In this document: in pieces, positions 10,755 through 22,974 of the stretch
Layout: every line of letters begins with the position of its first letter
How positions within the stretch are numbered: the stretch's first letter is position 1
Position numbers and translations under genes: made by a program
NCBI GenBank assembly: GCA_019137255.1
Contig: WPDH01000074.1
Location: forward strand, 701,905 to 765,904
DNA: 64,000 bases
Direction: 5' to 3'
Source of the DNA: Corinectria fuckeliana
Taxonomy: Eukaryota > Ascomycota > Sordariomycetes > Hypocreales > Nectriaceae
The notes under the pieces: generated by a model
Databases searched by the model: none
What the model saw: only the letters and a program-made list of their open reading frames with translations
What the model was told of the DNA's origin: nothing

Positions 10755-12133
10755 ATGCCCTCTACGCGCGCTGACGGCGCCACAAAGGCGGATCATGACT
10801 GCTTCGAAGAGTGCGTTGCTCCTCCAGCCTCATCCATAAGTGTGTTGCCCTGTGCCGCCAGCTGACCTTTGTCGTGTGGTGGTTGCAAAGGTCCCTGGCC
10901 TCCAAGCCCTTCCTTTTTGTCATCGGCGAGCAGCGCAAGGAGTTTCACGTGCACAAGGAGCTCGTCGGCCAGCTGTCGCCTGCCCTCAACACGCTCGTCA
11001 ATGGCCGTATGAAGGAGGCGAGCGAGGGGCGTGTCGAATGGCCGGATCTGGACGTCGACACCTTTGTGCGCTTCGCAAAGTATGCGTACTCGCGTGACTA
11101 CACCGAGGCCGAGCCTGAGTACCTGCTCGCGCAAACTCCTGAGAATGGTAACGCCGAGATGGAGGAGACGGGGGAGCAGGAGGAGCAGGAAGGTCAAGAG
11201 GATCAGGACTTGGAGCCACAAGCTGTAGACTTGATCGACGAACAGGGCGAGCAGGATGAAGCGTCTTCTTCCGGGGGCGAGGATGACGAAGTGGACTCGT
11301 CTATGAGTGACGACGATAGTGACGACGATCTCTTGGACGACGACGACGACGACGACGAAGATGACGAAGTTGATGACGAAGTTGATGGCGAAGGCCGTGA
11401 AGGCGAACCAGACTACGACGATGCTCCCGAGTATAGCAGCGAGGAGGATGCCCGATCTGCCACCGGGGTCTCGTCCACGCTGAGCAACGGCCAAGCCAGC
11501 GATACCTCCAACCACCTCCCGTACTCCATCAGAAGCTACTTGAACAATTGGGAATTTCACTTCCACACCACCGCCATCATCATCCGCGCCCGAGAGAACA
11601 ACATGCTTGGTCAGGGCTACCCGCAGAAGCGCCGCCGCGTCGACACCAGCGAGTGGCGCAACGCGTCCCGCATCAACACCAAGTGCGACGCCATGCAGCG
11701 CTTCGAGATGCTCCGGATCCCCCTCCCCGCGGCTCCCACCGCCCACGCCGAGGCCGCAGCGGCTGGATGGCGGCCCCGGCCCAACGTCGACCCGTACGAG
11801 TCCTACCGCCCCGTCTTCCTCAGCCACGCACGCCTCTACGTCCTCGCCGACAAGTACGGCGTCGAAGACCTCAAGGCCCTAACGCTGCACCGCCTGCACC
11901 GCTCCCTGGTCCACTTCCTCATCTTCCCCGAGCGCGTCCCGGACATTGTCGCCCTCATTCACATCATCTACGACAACACGGTCGACGAGGATTTAGCCCG
12001 CAGGGCCATCGTCCTGTTTTTCTGCTGCGTCGCCGAGCACGTGAGGGACTGTGAAGAGTTCCGCGCTGCGCTGCGCTGCGAGGGCGAATTTGCGGATGAC
12101 TTGTTCCGGGAGATGACGAGTCGGTTGGTCTGA
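10755..12133 (+). CDS. BTB/POZ domain protein with acidic insert
   Basis: BTB domains mediate dimerisation and often Cullin-3 binding; the target here is unknown. Two exons, 10755-10810 and 10891-12133, flank an 80-bp intron (GTGCGT donor, CTGACC branch, CAAAG acceptor), giving 432 residues. The start at 10755 was chosen because exon 1 then ends in phase 2 and yields the common fungal junction FEESLASKPF; the ATG at 10796 gives the wrong phase. The BTB core lies at about residues 19-95 (FLFVIG, FHVHKELV, LVNGRMKEA, FVRFAKYAYSRDY). Residues about 105-195 are dominated by Asp/Glu, including an almost pure acidic run near 157-185. The C-terminal third (YVLADKYGVEDLKAL, DEDLARRAIVLFF) matches fungal BTB proteins of unknown role. 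The insert could bind basic proteins, but that is speculation. Confidence 0.85.
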
Positions 12134-12429
12134 AAAAGGAAGAAGACAAAGTAATGTTACGGAAACAAAAGCACCGAGGTCAGAAAGCGTGGCGTTTGGG
12201 GTATTAGTCTAGACTACGTCGTAGACTACATGACAGAATTTTTGGGAAAAGGGCCGTCGTCATATCAAGGGGTCGACGTGATGAATCATTCTTGTGTATA
12301 ACAGCAGAAGGAGCGGTGACTTCAACAAATGCCAATAAAAGGGTACTTTGCATTTGCATCGTCACTTGAACGTAAGATATCTCTGTTGATTGCCTTCTAC
12401 TAATAGTGCCTAGGTACGTGACACAGGCT
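12134..12429. other. Convergent 3' spacer with GTAGACTAC repeats
   Basis: 296 bp between the BTB gene (+) and the CVNH-like gene (-). It includes a partly palindromic motif (AGTCTAGACTACGTCGTAGA) at 12207-12226 followed by CTACATG. No gene is seen. Confidence 0.55.
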
Positions 12430-13182
12430 TCACTGGGCTGGACGAGGAATGTGCTTTGGCATTGACTCGCCCCAGTCCCCGACGGCAACTCGCGTCCCAT
12501 GGTGAAACCCACAGATCAACCGCCCGTCGTGGGGTTTGACGGTAAGCGCCTGGGTTGCTATTTATGGCTCGTCAGTTGGATGTTCGAGGCTCCATCACGA
12601 AGCAGGTGGTAACAGGTAACAGGGAAAATGTAGCCCACTCACCGTCAGCGAACCTTGCATACGTCGGTGTGAAGTTCCCGGCCTTGTTGAGACACGCGCC
12701 AGCAAAGAAGATGTCGTTTTCGGCGTCGGTGTCGTTGCCTCCTCGCTGGTACAGCTGGAAGTTGGAGCAGGAGTCGTCGAAGTAGTACGAGGAGCTGTGG
12801 TTTTGTTTTCGTCTCTTGGTTAGCGAGGTGCCCCGTCTCCATCTCCCAGCTTGAGCTATACGTACGGCCGAGACGCAACCTTGAGCTGGCCGTCTACGTT
12901 GTCGAAGCACCAGTTGAGGTTCAGCTCGGACAGGAACCGCGTCCTGTTGTCGGCGACGCAGAAGCCGCTCAAGGCCAGCTCGCCGGAGCGGCCCGCGCCG
13001 AGGAGCTGCAGGCCGTCGCACGTGCCGTTGAAGGCCGGGGAGGTCGGGTCGTATGGCGTGAGGGAGTCGTCGGGGGCGATGGCCCGCGAGTACATGCCGA
13101 TGAGGTCGGAGCCGCGGCCGGGCCAGGAGGAGGCGGCGGCGGCGGCGGCTACCGTGGTGAGGAGCATGGCTTGGAGGAGCAT
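12430..13182 (-). CDS. Small secreted protein with cyanovirin-N-like (CVNH) pattern
   Basis: Three minus-strand exons, 13182-12866, 12794-12643 and 12557-12430, are joined by introns of 71 and 85 bp with GTACGT and GTGAGT donors, giving 198 residues. The N-terminus is a clear signal peptide (MLLQAMLLTTVAAAAAASSW). The mature part has six cysteines in two similar halves. Half one runs FNGTCDGLQL, GFCVADN, LNLNWCFDNVDGQL. Half two runs FDDSCSNFQL, GACLNKAG and LTVKPHDGRLICGF. This alternation of F-x3-C, C-x(n)-LDLN and N-x-DG-L elements is the CVNH plan, a fungal lectin-like fold found in secreted and cytosolic proteins. N-glycosylation sequons (NGT, NRT, NDT, NFT) are present. Sugar binding is an inference from the fold. 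It could instead be a diverged Cys-rich secreted protein. Exon boundaries fit phase and consensus. Confidence 0.6.
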
Positions 13183-14745
13183 GTTTGGCTACTTAATGGA
13201 GGATCTTGGTGCGTGAGAGTGGGAGTGGGAGTGGGAGATATGGTACGGAGAGAGGCGAATGCTGATATGCCCTTTGAAGCCTATGATCAACTCGTGTTGT
13301 TGGCAAGCAAATCACAGAACGTTGTTGGAAGAGAGGGGATATCGTTGAGCCTCAGCAATTCCACTCTTCGCAGTATATGTATGTATGTATGCGTAACACC
13401 GTTTCATGCCTACTCGATGCCCAAGGTATCGAGCACCACCAGCAACTGCAGCAAACATGCTCGGGAGACACAAGACCGAACACCGCAAGGTACAAACACA
13501 GAACTACAACCAACATAGTGCAGGTTGCGCTGAAGTGCGGCTGGCCCATCTCCATTGTCGAGAGCAACATTGCCAGTAACCTGGATGGTGAAAGATAGTT
13601 GCTCACGTGTGCTGGCTCTCGCAATCCAAGCTGAGAAATGTCTGAATACAGTCGCAACAAGGCAGCCCGCTGTCCAAAAGCCACCATAACCTCAAGCCCA
13701 TCCAACTACACTCAGTCCCTCGCCAGTCCCGCTCGTCACAAACACCCTGGTCCCCTTCTCGTGACCCACAAACAAAACCTCCCGCCGACCGGCGTCACAT
13801 ACAGCGTGGGACAGCCGAGAGTTGGTGCGCGACGAGTCGAAACTCCGACTAGCCCTGCCCATCCACAACTCTTCCGTCAGCGCAGTCACTGAGAAAGCAT
13901 TGGAAGAGGGGGAAAGGGGAAAGCAGCGCACCCAGGGTAGTACACGAATCTGCCGTAGACGTTGCCGGGGGCAGAGTGTTGGGCCTTGGAGTATGTGCGA
14001 GAAGCCCATGTCTGAGTACTGTGCGATAGTAGCTGCAAGTTGATATCGATGCAAAGCTGTGTAATCTTAGGTAGCAGCGGAATACAGCACCAAATAGACA
14101 CTTCCAACAATCATAGCATCGAAGCAGTTCGTTCTCATTTCCTACTTTATCATCACAATCCTAGTCCTAGCCTCCTAGGGGCTACCTTGCCACTCAAAAA
14201 AGGGCCTTCCTGTGCTCGTCTCCTCATCCAATGACATGGAACCAGCTGCAAGGAGAACTAAACGCGAAAGCTCAAAATGTAAAATACACATTAGCGACTA
14301 GCGCAACTCCCCATGTCTGGGGACGTTGTGATGCAGCAAGAGTCGTAATCTTGTGTCCTTCCCCAATGCCAATCGGCCTTTGAGGGTGTTCCGTCGGGTT
14401 ACCCTGACGCAAGAAATAAGACGCCATGATGCACGGCGGGGAGTATACCGCCTGGGATATATGAAGAATATATGAACAAGGAAAGAAACAAAGGCCCAAA
14501 ACCGGCCATAAAATAAAAATAAAAAGTGGAAAAAGTGGGTGAGTGAGTGACAAGAAAGTTTGAAACTGTTATGTGTTGGAAATCATCCCCAGATATCGTC
14601 CCAGGATCATGAGCAGACAGTGATGCCCCTGTCATGTCTTTGGTATCGCAAAACGCCGGCCTTTTTATCCCCGTTCCCCTCTTGACTCCCTTCGTGGCAA
14701 ATTGCCAGTTGCTACATCAGGCAGGCTGAGCGACCCTCGAGTTGC
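13183..14745. other. Intergenic region, no supported gene
   Basis: 1563 bp between the start of the CVNH-like gene and the end of the SH3 gene. It contains the CVNH promoter with a GTGGGA microrepeat near 13213-13240 and a TGTATGTATGTATG run near 13376-13391. Open minus-strand frames at 13692-14110 could be spliced fragments, but no family is recognisable and the frames do not join cleanly. Confidence 0.5.
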
Positions 14746-17028
14746 TCAGTATGCCTGACCGGGCACTGGCTTTCTGCCAACGGGACCAGTGGGAGGTCCA
14801 GCAAGGGGGCTTTGACCGGGAGCTTGGCTTGGGTTCATGGGGCTGGGCCCAGGAGGGCTGTTTCGGCGGTTCGCGCCGCTGGGGCTTTGGGATCGGCCTC
14901 CGGGAGGTCCCTGACGAGGGCCAGGCGATTGAGAACGAGGTCCGGGGCTCATTGGGCGTCCAGTGGGAGGTCCCTGGCGAGGTCCAGGTGACTGAGAACG
15001 AGGTCCGGGGCTCATGGGATGTCCGGTAGGGCGCCCCGGGGGGTTCATGGGACGGCCCATAGGGGACTGGCTTCGGCCGCCGTTGGGGGTCATCGGGCGT
15101 CCAGCAGGCGAGGCAGGTCGACCTTGAACCTGCATGCCCTGGGGGGTCATTGGGCGCTGGCCTTGCATGCCTTGAGGAGTCATCGGGCGTTGTCCCTGCG
15201 AGGCCTTGGGTCCTCGTGGGGCCCCTGAAGGGTTAACGGGAGGTCCTGGTCGAGGGCCACCTTGAGCAGGACGGGGCTTGACAGGGCGAGTAGAGAGGCA
15301 GGTTCGGGGAACGACGCCCTGTTGAGAACGATCCAGTCGGATGCAGAGGGCCTGCATATGTGTGTTAGTATCTTGAAAACGAGTCTAGTCAGGAGACACT
15401 TACCCATCCATCATCGTACTCGTGAAGCATTCGGACAAGGTCACCGGCCTTCAGGCCCAGCTCGTCGTCGAGAGTGGGCTTGAAGTCGAGCTGCACGCGG
15501 TGGACAGCAGAGTTAACGGGGCCTCCAGCGGCAGCAATGGCAGCGGCGCTTTGAGAAGGAGCGTCGGTGGCGCTAGGGGCTGCGGAATTCATGCTGAACT
15601 CGGTGCCAGCGGGGCTGGGAGGAACAGCGGCGAGAGGAGCGTTAGGAAGAGTAAGATCGAGCTTCTTGGGGCCGTTGGTGCGCATCGACGTCTTACGAGC
15701 GAGCAACGCAGCGGAAGCCCCAGCAGCGGCTCCCACAGCCACCGGTGGGCCGTTTGCGGTAAGGGGATCGGTAACTGGAGACACGGCGCCAATGGAAGAG
15801 ACAGGCGAAACAGGGCCAATCGCACCCTTCTCCATTATGGAGTTAGGGGCGCTCCGGTCGTGGACGCTCTCCTCGATGATGGGAGTAGGCATGCGCTCAG
15901 CCTGCACACCGAACGGGTTGGCGGGATCGATGCTCTGGGCGGTAGACGGACGGTCCCAAGCACTGCCTCCAGGGGCACGGCTAGTCAAAACACCGCCAGT
16001 GGCCGCGCCGGGAACGGCGAGAGCCATGGCAGCACCCTTGCTGGTGCGCTTTTCGAGGTTCCAGTTGGGGAGGAACTGGGTGACGGGTCGGAGACTGATG
16101 CGCGGGGCCTTGGGGTCGGTTCGAGGGACGCTGCTGGGTGCGACAGCCATGGCGGGATTGATGGTGCCATGGAGCTTCTCGTCGTCGTCGTCTTGGAGTC
16201 TCTGCTGCTCGGCCTGCTTGCGGCGTCGGGAGAAAATGAAAAAGACGAGCATGCCGACAACGAAGATACCGCCGAGAACGCCAAAGGCGATGCCGGCCTT
16301 GGTAGCAGCGCTTGAGGTTCCGCTCGACGTGGAAGCTTCGGCGGACGCGCTGGTGCTGGACAGAGTTGATGCAGCAGTGCCATCAGCAGACGTCTCAAGA
16401 GTTGTGGACGCGGAGGCCTGGCCGGTGGCCTTGGCCAAGACGGACTCGATGGACTCGGTATCGGTAGGAACGGTGATCGCAGACGGAACGGTGGTCGTCT
16501 TGGCGCGGACCTTGGAGGTCTTGGTGCTCTTGGTGGTCTCGGCCGACTTTGTGGTTTTGCTTTCCTTCTCAGCTTCCTTCGTCTTCGTCTTCGTCTTCGT
16601 CTTCTCCTTCTCCTTGGTGGTCTCTGCCACCTTCTTTGCCTCGGATGTCGTCTCTTTCTTGTCAGCCTTGGCGGTCTTCGTGGCCTTGGCCTTAGCAGTG
16701 GTCTTGGCTACGTCCTTCTCCGCCGTGCTCTGCTCTTCGCTGGCATCGGAATCCTTCTCGGCCTCCTTGGTGGCCTTTACCGTCTTTCCAACAGTCGAAT
16801 AGCCAGCGACATCTCCCTTGAAGGTGGCTGACGCTGTCACGTAGACGGTCTTAACGACGGCTGTGCACAGGTTAGCTTTCTGAACAGACGCGGTTACGAT
16901 CCATCCGGGCTGGAGCGTCCAGTGGTCCTCGGCTCTGGATCGCGGTCGGGAAGTTGCTCACCATCGCGTTGGACGATCTCGTGGTTGAGGCCGACCCTGC
17001 GGTGCAGGTGGCCATGTGCAAGAGGCAT
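14746..17028 (-). CDS. Single-pass membrane protein with cytoplasmic SH3 domain and Pro-rich tail
   Basis: Fus1-like architecture typical of fungal plasma-membrane SH3 proteins involved in polarity or signalling; the exact role is unknown. Three minus-strand exons, 17028-16962, 16860-15404 and 15351-14746, give 709 residues. Intron 1 (101 bp) has a GTGAGC donor and TGCACAG acceptor. Intron 2 (52 bp) has GTAAGT, TACTAAC and ATGCAG. The start at 17028 (MPLAHGHLHRR) was chosen because its frame ends in phase 1, matching exon 2. Residues about 50-130 are Lys/Thr/Glu-rich with KTKTKT repeats, and 130-205 are Ser/Thr-rich. One transmembrane helix lies at about 207-230, followed by RRRK (cytoplasmic side). 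The SH3 domain spans about 474-527 (VQLDFKPTLDDELGLKAGD, DDGWALCIR, GVVPRTCL) and is split by intron 2. The tail repeats PMSPGPRSQSPGPRQGPP-like units. No cleavable signal peptide is obvious. Confidence 0.82.
14795..15240 (-). repeat. Coding minisatellite: Pro/Gly/Ser-rich repeats
   Basis: Within the last exon of the SH3 protein, imperfect DNA repeats of about 50-60 bp encode PGPRSQSPGPRQGPP units. A second shorter unit (QGQRPMTPQGM) occurs two or three times. Such repeats commonly vary in copy number between strains. Confidence 0.75.
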
Positions 17029-20000
17029 GTTGTTGAAAGTTCAGAGTCGCAACGCAAACCCGGGTGAGTGGTAGAAGCTGAGAGTCGACGTAAGACGAAT
17101 AACGAATTAACGAAATAGTAGTCCAGACAGGCGGGCGTGTCGCTCTGTTATCGCCGGTAGTGGGGGAGGCTGGTGATTGTGTCTAGTCGTGGGCTGGAAT
17201 GGAGGGCGGCAGACTAAACCAGAGTGCGATAAAGGCGGAGGTCGGTAGCAAAGAATGGATGGCCTCGAGTACCAAAGCCGAAAGTGGGTTGATCGGAGGG
17301 CGGCGGCAGTGTCTTAAGTGAACGGCGCAGTGTTCAAAACGAAGGCGAAGTCGTTGATGGACCAGGTGCCAAACAGGTGAGAGAGAGGTAAAAGGTGACG
17401 AGGTGTTGTTGTTGAGTGTAACGGGCGAGAACAAATATGGACGATCGGGCCGGGATCTTGGAGAGTAAACAGCACACGACCGGGTGGATGGATTCGTAAA
17501 AATAGCGCCAGGCAAAAAGAGGGTGGGAAACGAATGGACGAACTGACACGGCACGGGCGACGACGAGCGAAGGAGCCGTGGAGTAACAGTTCTTGAGGAG
17601 GAGGAGTTGAGGGGGAGGTAAATGTGGTGAGGGGAGAAGGTGAGGATGGTGGTGAGAGGGAAGAAGAGGACGGGACGGGAGGGAAAAGGCGCCAAAGCGG
17701 GTGGGTAATAGCCCTGTGAGCAGGAAACGATGGATTGCCCAGGTTGGCAGAGAACGAGGACGTCGGCCATTCAGCTTTCAGCGCGAAGGCTGCGTTACCC
17801 TGGTTAGACTAGCTCCAAGGGCCGTTTCTTTGTGCTCCGGTCTGTACCTGCATCACAGAAAACATCCTTGTGCAACCCTCACTGTTTGTTCCAATGGCGG
17901 GATGAATGCCCTGCACAGCAGTCAACCACAGTGGAGCACAGCCATCATGATTACCATGTACTATGTATGTATCAGTATCGCATCACCGAACGAATTATGC
18001 TAACCAGTCCCAATTCGACAGGGCGGGCTTTTTTTAGGCTGGCCGGCCACAGGTGGGGAGACACGCAAGAAAATATGAAATGAGCATTGGATGGTGCATG
18101 CATTCAGATGAAGATCAACAGTGGCACAAGTCGAATCCGACCGATGCCTCGGCGACACAGTGCAGACACGAACAGGGAGAAGCGCGTCAAGGCCCCAACG
18201 GGGGCTCAGAAGGGGTCTGAACAGGGGTGTCTCAGGCCGCTCACGCCAGCCGCCAGGGACCGGAGTCGCGTGATTGGTTTGCTCCACCCCTTGTAAAATT
18301 GGGTTTACTCCGTATGCACACTACCTAGGTATCTAGCCAGGAACCGCGAAGGCGCTGGCCAATCAGCGTTAGGATAGCTCGCACTGTTAAAGTCGGGCTC
18401 TAGGACCGCAAATCCCACGGTGTTGAATTCAGCCCGTATTTCCGCTGCCTAAAGCCTGAAGGATTCCTAGCCCTGGAGCTGGCTTGATTTCTTAATAGGA
18501 ATTACCCACCATTCCTTCAACTTCCCTGTCTCTTTTTCCACCATCTTGAACAGCATCCAAAAACCTCCTGGCTTCGTTGACAGCCCAGCCCACGGGGTCA
18601 AAGAGGCTGCCATCGACCTTCACGGTTGGTCTAGGTCCATCAGCGGCTCGGAGACTACGGGGATCAGCAGCCAATTTGATGTCTCGGTGAGAAACTGAGA
18701 ACTACTAGTAGTAGAAATCGACATCCAGCTCTTCATACATTGTACTCCGTACTATGTACACACTCATCACTGAATGGAACAGGTTGAGCTCAACGTATCC
18801 AATCCAAAGCCTCTGTTTCGTACGTGCATCTTCTTCCGCTGCACTGTCTGCCCAACGTTCTCTGCTACATAACTGGACTCCCGTCTAGTAATTATTGCAA
18901 TGGCCTCATCAGGATCCTCAGCTGCGCTCTACTACCTACTAGGCCTACGTACTAATAAGTAGATGCCCAGCCTACCCAAACCCTCAAGTCTTCAGCTTCA
19001 GTTCCCACCCGTCCAACATCTCCAACTCCGTCGTCTTCCACCCCCGGAAAACCCCTCCCAAAACGGTACATACCTCCTCTGTCTGCACTGACGCCACTCG
19101 CTCTCCCATCTTCCCATCCATGGCCCCCCCGAGCTAGCCAGGGCCATGGGCATGAAACACGGCGAACCCACGCCGATCTTCCCCTCCCCGAATAGCGCGT
19201 CATCCACCCGGCTAACTAGTTGTATTCGTCCCCCATGCCGAAATGAGGACACTTCCAGCTGTGCCGTTTGGTCCTTTGCCGCATCGTGGGAGTCTCTGCG
19301 CACTTCCCCGGGCTGGTTGGCCCTGGTCCCGACCGTCTGTTGGCGAGGATGATACGTACGCAGCCCGGAGAGTGAGTGGCCTTGCTGGTGGGCTGGTTGC
19401 CATCTCTGGCAGCCTTCTCCGAGCACGAAGCTGTTTTGTCTAAATGCGAAGCATCCAATTAAGCAAGATGCGTGCTCATACGAAGCTGCGGAAAATAACG
19501 TGCATTCGTCGGGTACTTCTGTCGTTGTCGCCGTGCAAACCTGGGGAGGCCAACCCCATATGAACGCACACTTGCGATCATCGTTTTCCCCGACCAACTT
19601 ACATCGTACATACATACTAGGCTATTATGTGGTAATTAATACGCCACAATTAATTACAGCCCAGCTCAACATGCCCACAAGACACGGCCCGACCGCGATT
19701 GCATACCTCGGAGCCTCACACATTAGACAAAAGCCCGCCGCCGTGTTGCCCATGGTCCTACCGGCCCGTACCTTGCTGTTTCAACTTGACAGGTTGCCAG
19801 GCAAACGAGCCACGGCACTTCAATCAACGTGTTGGACCTCCAGCTGCCAACCCCGGTGTTTCAACTCCAGTTCAGCTCACTGGGTCGAGGCCTTCCCGGG
19901 GACATGTCAAGCAGGGATCCATGATTGACAGTGCAGCTGTAGTTGCTGCAAGGAGAGCTTTCGATGGGGCACATGGAGCAGCCCAACAATGGGCTTTGCG

Positions 20001-20203
20001 CAGAGTCTCATTTCGAATCGGTCTCATCTTGAGCCAGATACTCAGAGGCCGTGGCCGGTTGCCTCCAAAGCCCGTTGATGAGGGCTTCTTTGTCTCATGG
20101 TTGGACACATGGAGTTGGAGTTGGACGGCGCATTCAGACTGAACTGAATAAGATGTGGCTGGCGAGAGCTAGGTGATTAGGTAGGGAGCTTCATGACTCA
20201 GTT

Positions 20204-20230
20204 ACCTTTGAGACAGACCTTTGAGACAGC
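20204..20230 (+). repeat. Direct repeat of ACCTTTGAGACAG
   Basis: Two adjacent near-identical 13-bp units lie in the gene-free region. Small tandem duplications of this kind can be replication slippage. Confidence 0.7.
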
Positions 20231-22974
20231 GCACGCATCCCTTGCCTGTCATGTCTCAGTGCCACATCCGCTTTCCCGCTGCTAACATTATTTTTGGAAC
20301 TGCGTCTCGATCATAATATCGTAGCATCACCCAAGAACAAAAGCAAGACTGCCCAGCAACGCTTACAGGACGAAAGGATCTAGGAAGGCGTCGCGAATAT
20401 ATCTGAGTCAACTTCAAAAGCATGTTCTGATCAAATTGATGCGTGGCTTGACAGAAGTCGAGGGTAGGTAGCCACCGAGAGAGTTAAGGGTGCGCAGACT
20501 CAGCACAGTGTAGGTCATGAATCCCATCCGTCGCTCCACATCCTCCCCAACAATCTCAGCTGAGTATCTATCAGTCGCTCAGCACGATCTGTTCGAGGAA
20601 TCAGTTCCGTGATAATACATACTCTGAGCCTTACAGTCCCACCCTTTGTGCGTGGGACTGAGAGTGAGAGCGACAGCGCATTGTTGTCCCAATGGCCATG
20701 GAAAAGCTTGAAGGGACCACAGGGCTGTAGACACACAAGCATGCGTTCTTCCCTGTCGCACTTCCTGCCTTGACGATGCCTGAAGGAACACGAAGCCGTA
20801 GATAGTCGGCGTGTGTATGAGATTTTCTAGGATTTTGGTGCCAAGGGGGCACGAACGCGAAGACAGTTACACAGTAACAAATACCAGTCTCTCCACAAGT
20901 CGTCTACTTGGACCATCTTGGTTGTTTGACACAAGCACAAGAAGCTGAACACGTATCAACAGCTTTCTACGTTCTATGCTTGAGATTGAGCAGCCAGTCG
21001 AGCAGTTATGACATTCATCTATCGGACTTAGGTACGCGTGTTGTCCGAAGAGCTTGCCATTTGAGAACCCTTTCATTTTCCGGGGGCCTGCTGCAAGTCC
21101 GCCGCCTCAACGAGGGAGAAAGAGCGGCAGGTAGGGGGATAACTTCTTCTCGGTCGTACTTTCAGCTGTAACTAAACCTCTGTGACAAATACAGAGACAT
21201 ATTTGACGCCACATATCTTTGGAGCGGTTTCAAGATGATTTCGGAAAATGGATGGCAGCATTATAGCAACGTAAGCGTAGGCTCGGGGTTGGAAGATATC
21301 AAACGTACCCAACTATCGTTTCGAGAGTGATAGGTGCAAGGCGGATGTGTGTGTGCGGACTCGATGTGCTTCCGTGTTGTAGAGAGACAGCCAAGGGCTA
21401 TGCCCAGCGTAGTACAGTCTTCTTCCTGAAGAAGAGGAGGCTTTGCTTGGGAGGCGCGGGTGGTCGCGCTTGCAGTCTCGTCCCTGATGGAGAGTTTACA
21501 CGGTGACGCCTCGTAACGAAGGAACGGTGCATATCTTGTCCAGGGTAACGCAAGGCTTCGGGAAATCTTCAGGTCAACTCAACTTGTCCAACCTCTCACA
21601 TCGAAATTGGATCTTGGCGGAAATCGTACCGCCCTCAATCGCTTCATAACATCTTGCAGTACCTTCCAACCTTGAAGATGACTCTCGAACCCACCCCCTT
21701 AAACAGTTTCTCTCATTTGCCGTATCCTTGAGTTAGATTCGGGAAAAGTAAGTTAGGAAGCTTGGTTACAGGGTAGATATAAGCCACCGCTTTGGAGCAT
21801 CCGAGGGCTTGTTTCTTTTTTACGTCGTCGAAGACAAACAGGCTCTGCATATGTAACTGACACTTGAGTCGCAGGACAAAAGATCTACATCAGAACTTGA
21901 AGGTACATTGGGAGGCAACTTTATATCACTCAAAGTGCAATATAGTGATGAGTTGACGAGGAGAAGGAGGAATCTGACCCGTTCCATTCCGTGCTGCATG
22001 ATTGGCAGGTAGATAGCCTACCCTGTCTTTCACTCAAGTTGCCTGAAAGGAGTATATAGTGTGTTTTCCATTATTTACACTTGTGTCTGGCCGATGCCTT
22101 GTGTCATTGGATCATAAGCCATGCAGGCCGAAGAAAGGTAGGTGGCCAGCTGTCGGACAACTACCAATCACGACGCAGCTGGAGCACTTTGCCAACTTGA
22201 ACGTTACATACCTTGTGCATTGAAAGCATGATGGACCTTGGCGTCTCTTGACGTTGTATTCGATCAACACCATACAAGACTTGTCACTGTCAATATTATC
22301 CTAGATGACATTGGAAACAAGGACAAGCAGGAGAAGGTGCTCGAGGCTAGTGCGTCGGGACAAGCTGTCTGTCCGTCTCGACTTAGGTAACAAGCTAGCT
22401 CTGTATCAAGCCATGAACTCGGCCATTGAAAGGTCAGCTGTAAGATATGATACCTTCCAAATTAATCCATGAATACCTATCATTACGAACCCCCCTCAGT
22501 CCGCTCGCTGCGTGGAGATGCTATTATTCCTAGCCCTCGTTCACGACTCCGAATACCCAACCAGTTCTCCAGCCTCTCAAAGTCCTAGCCGCCCAGCTTC
22601 TACAACCCAACTATTCTGTCAGCGACGGAGCTTGTCGCCGCGCCACGGGGTCAGCTAAGCGCGAGCTGTGGCTGGTGCACGCACGGAGGTGGCGGCGGGT
22701 GCCTCCAACCGGGCCACCCACCCACCGGGCTACCACCGGCTCGGAGCGTCGCACGCGGAACTCCGGCGGCTCCGAGGCTTGTAGCCGAACGAAGAAGCAA
22801 GAAAAGCCGCGGAAAAGTGGAGGAAGTGGGCACGGCGCCACACTTTTGCAGTGGCTGGAGCAAGCCTGCCGCTGGGGGTTTGTGGTGCTCGGTTGGTTGG
22901 TTGGTTGCATTGGGGGTGCCCTTCCAGAGAAACTTCAAAACTTCCCTCTCGATCCAAACGGTTTTTATTTATTT

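Noticed and set aside
10796..10810. ATG at 10796 as start of the BTB protein
   Set aside because: It ends at the donor in phase 1 while the acceptor needs phase 2; the ATG at 10755 fits.
18998..19615. 205-codon minus-strand open frame in the gene-free region
   Set aside because: No signal peptide, domain or family resemblance; composition fits chance in DNA with few stops. Not listed as a gene.
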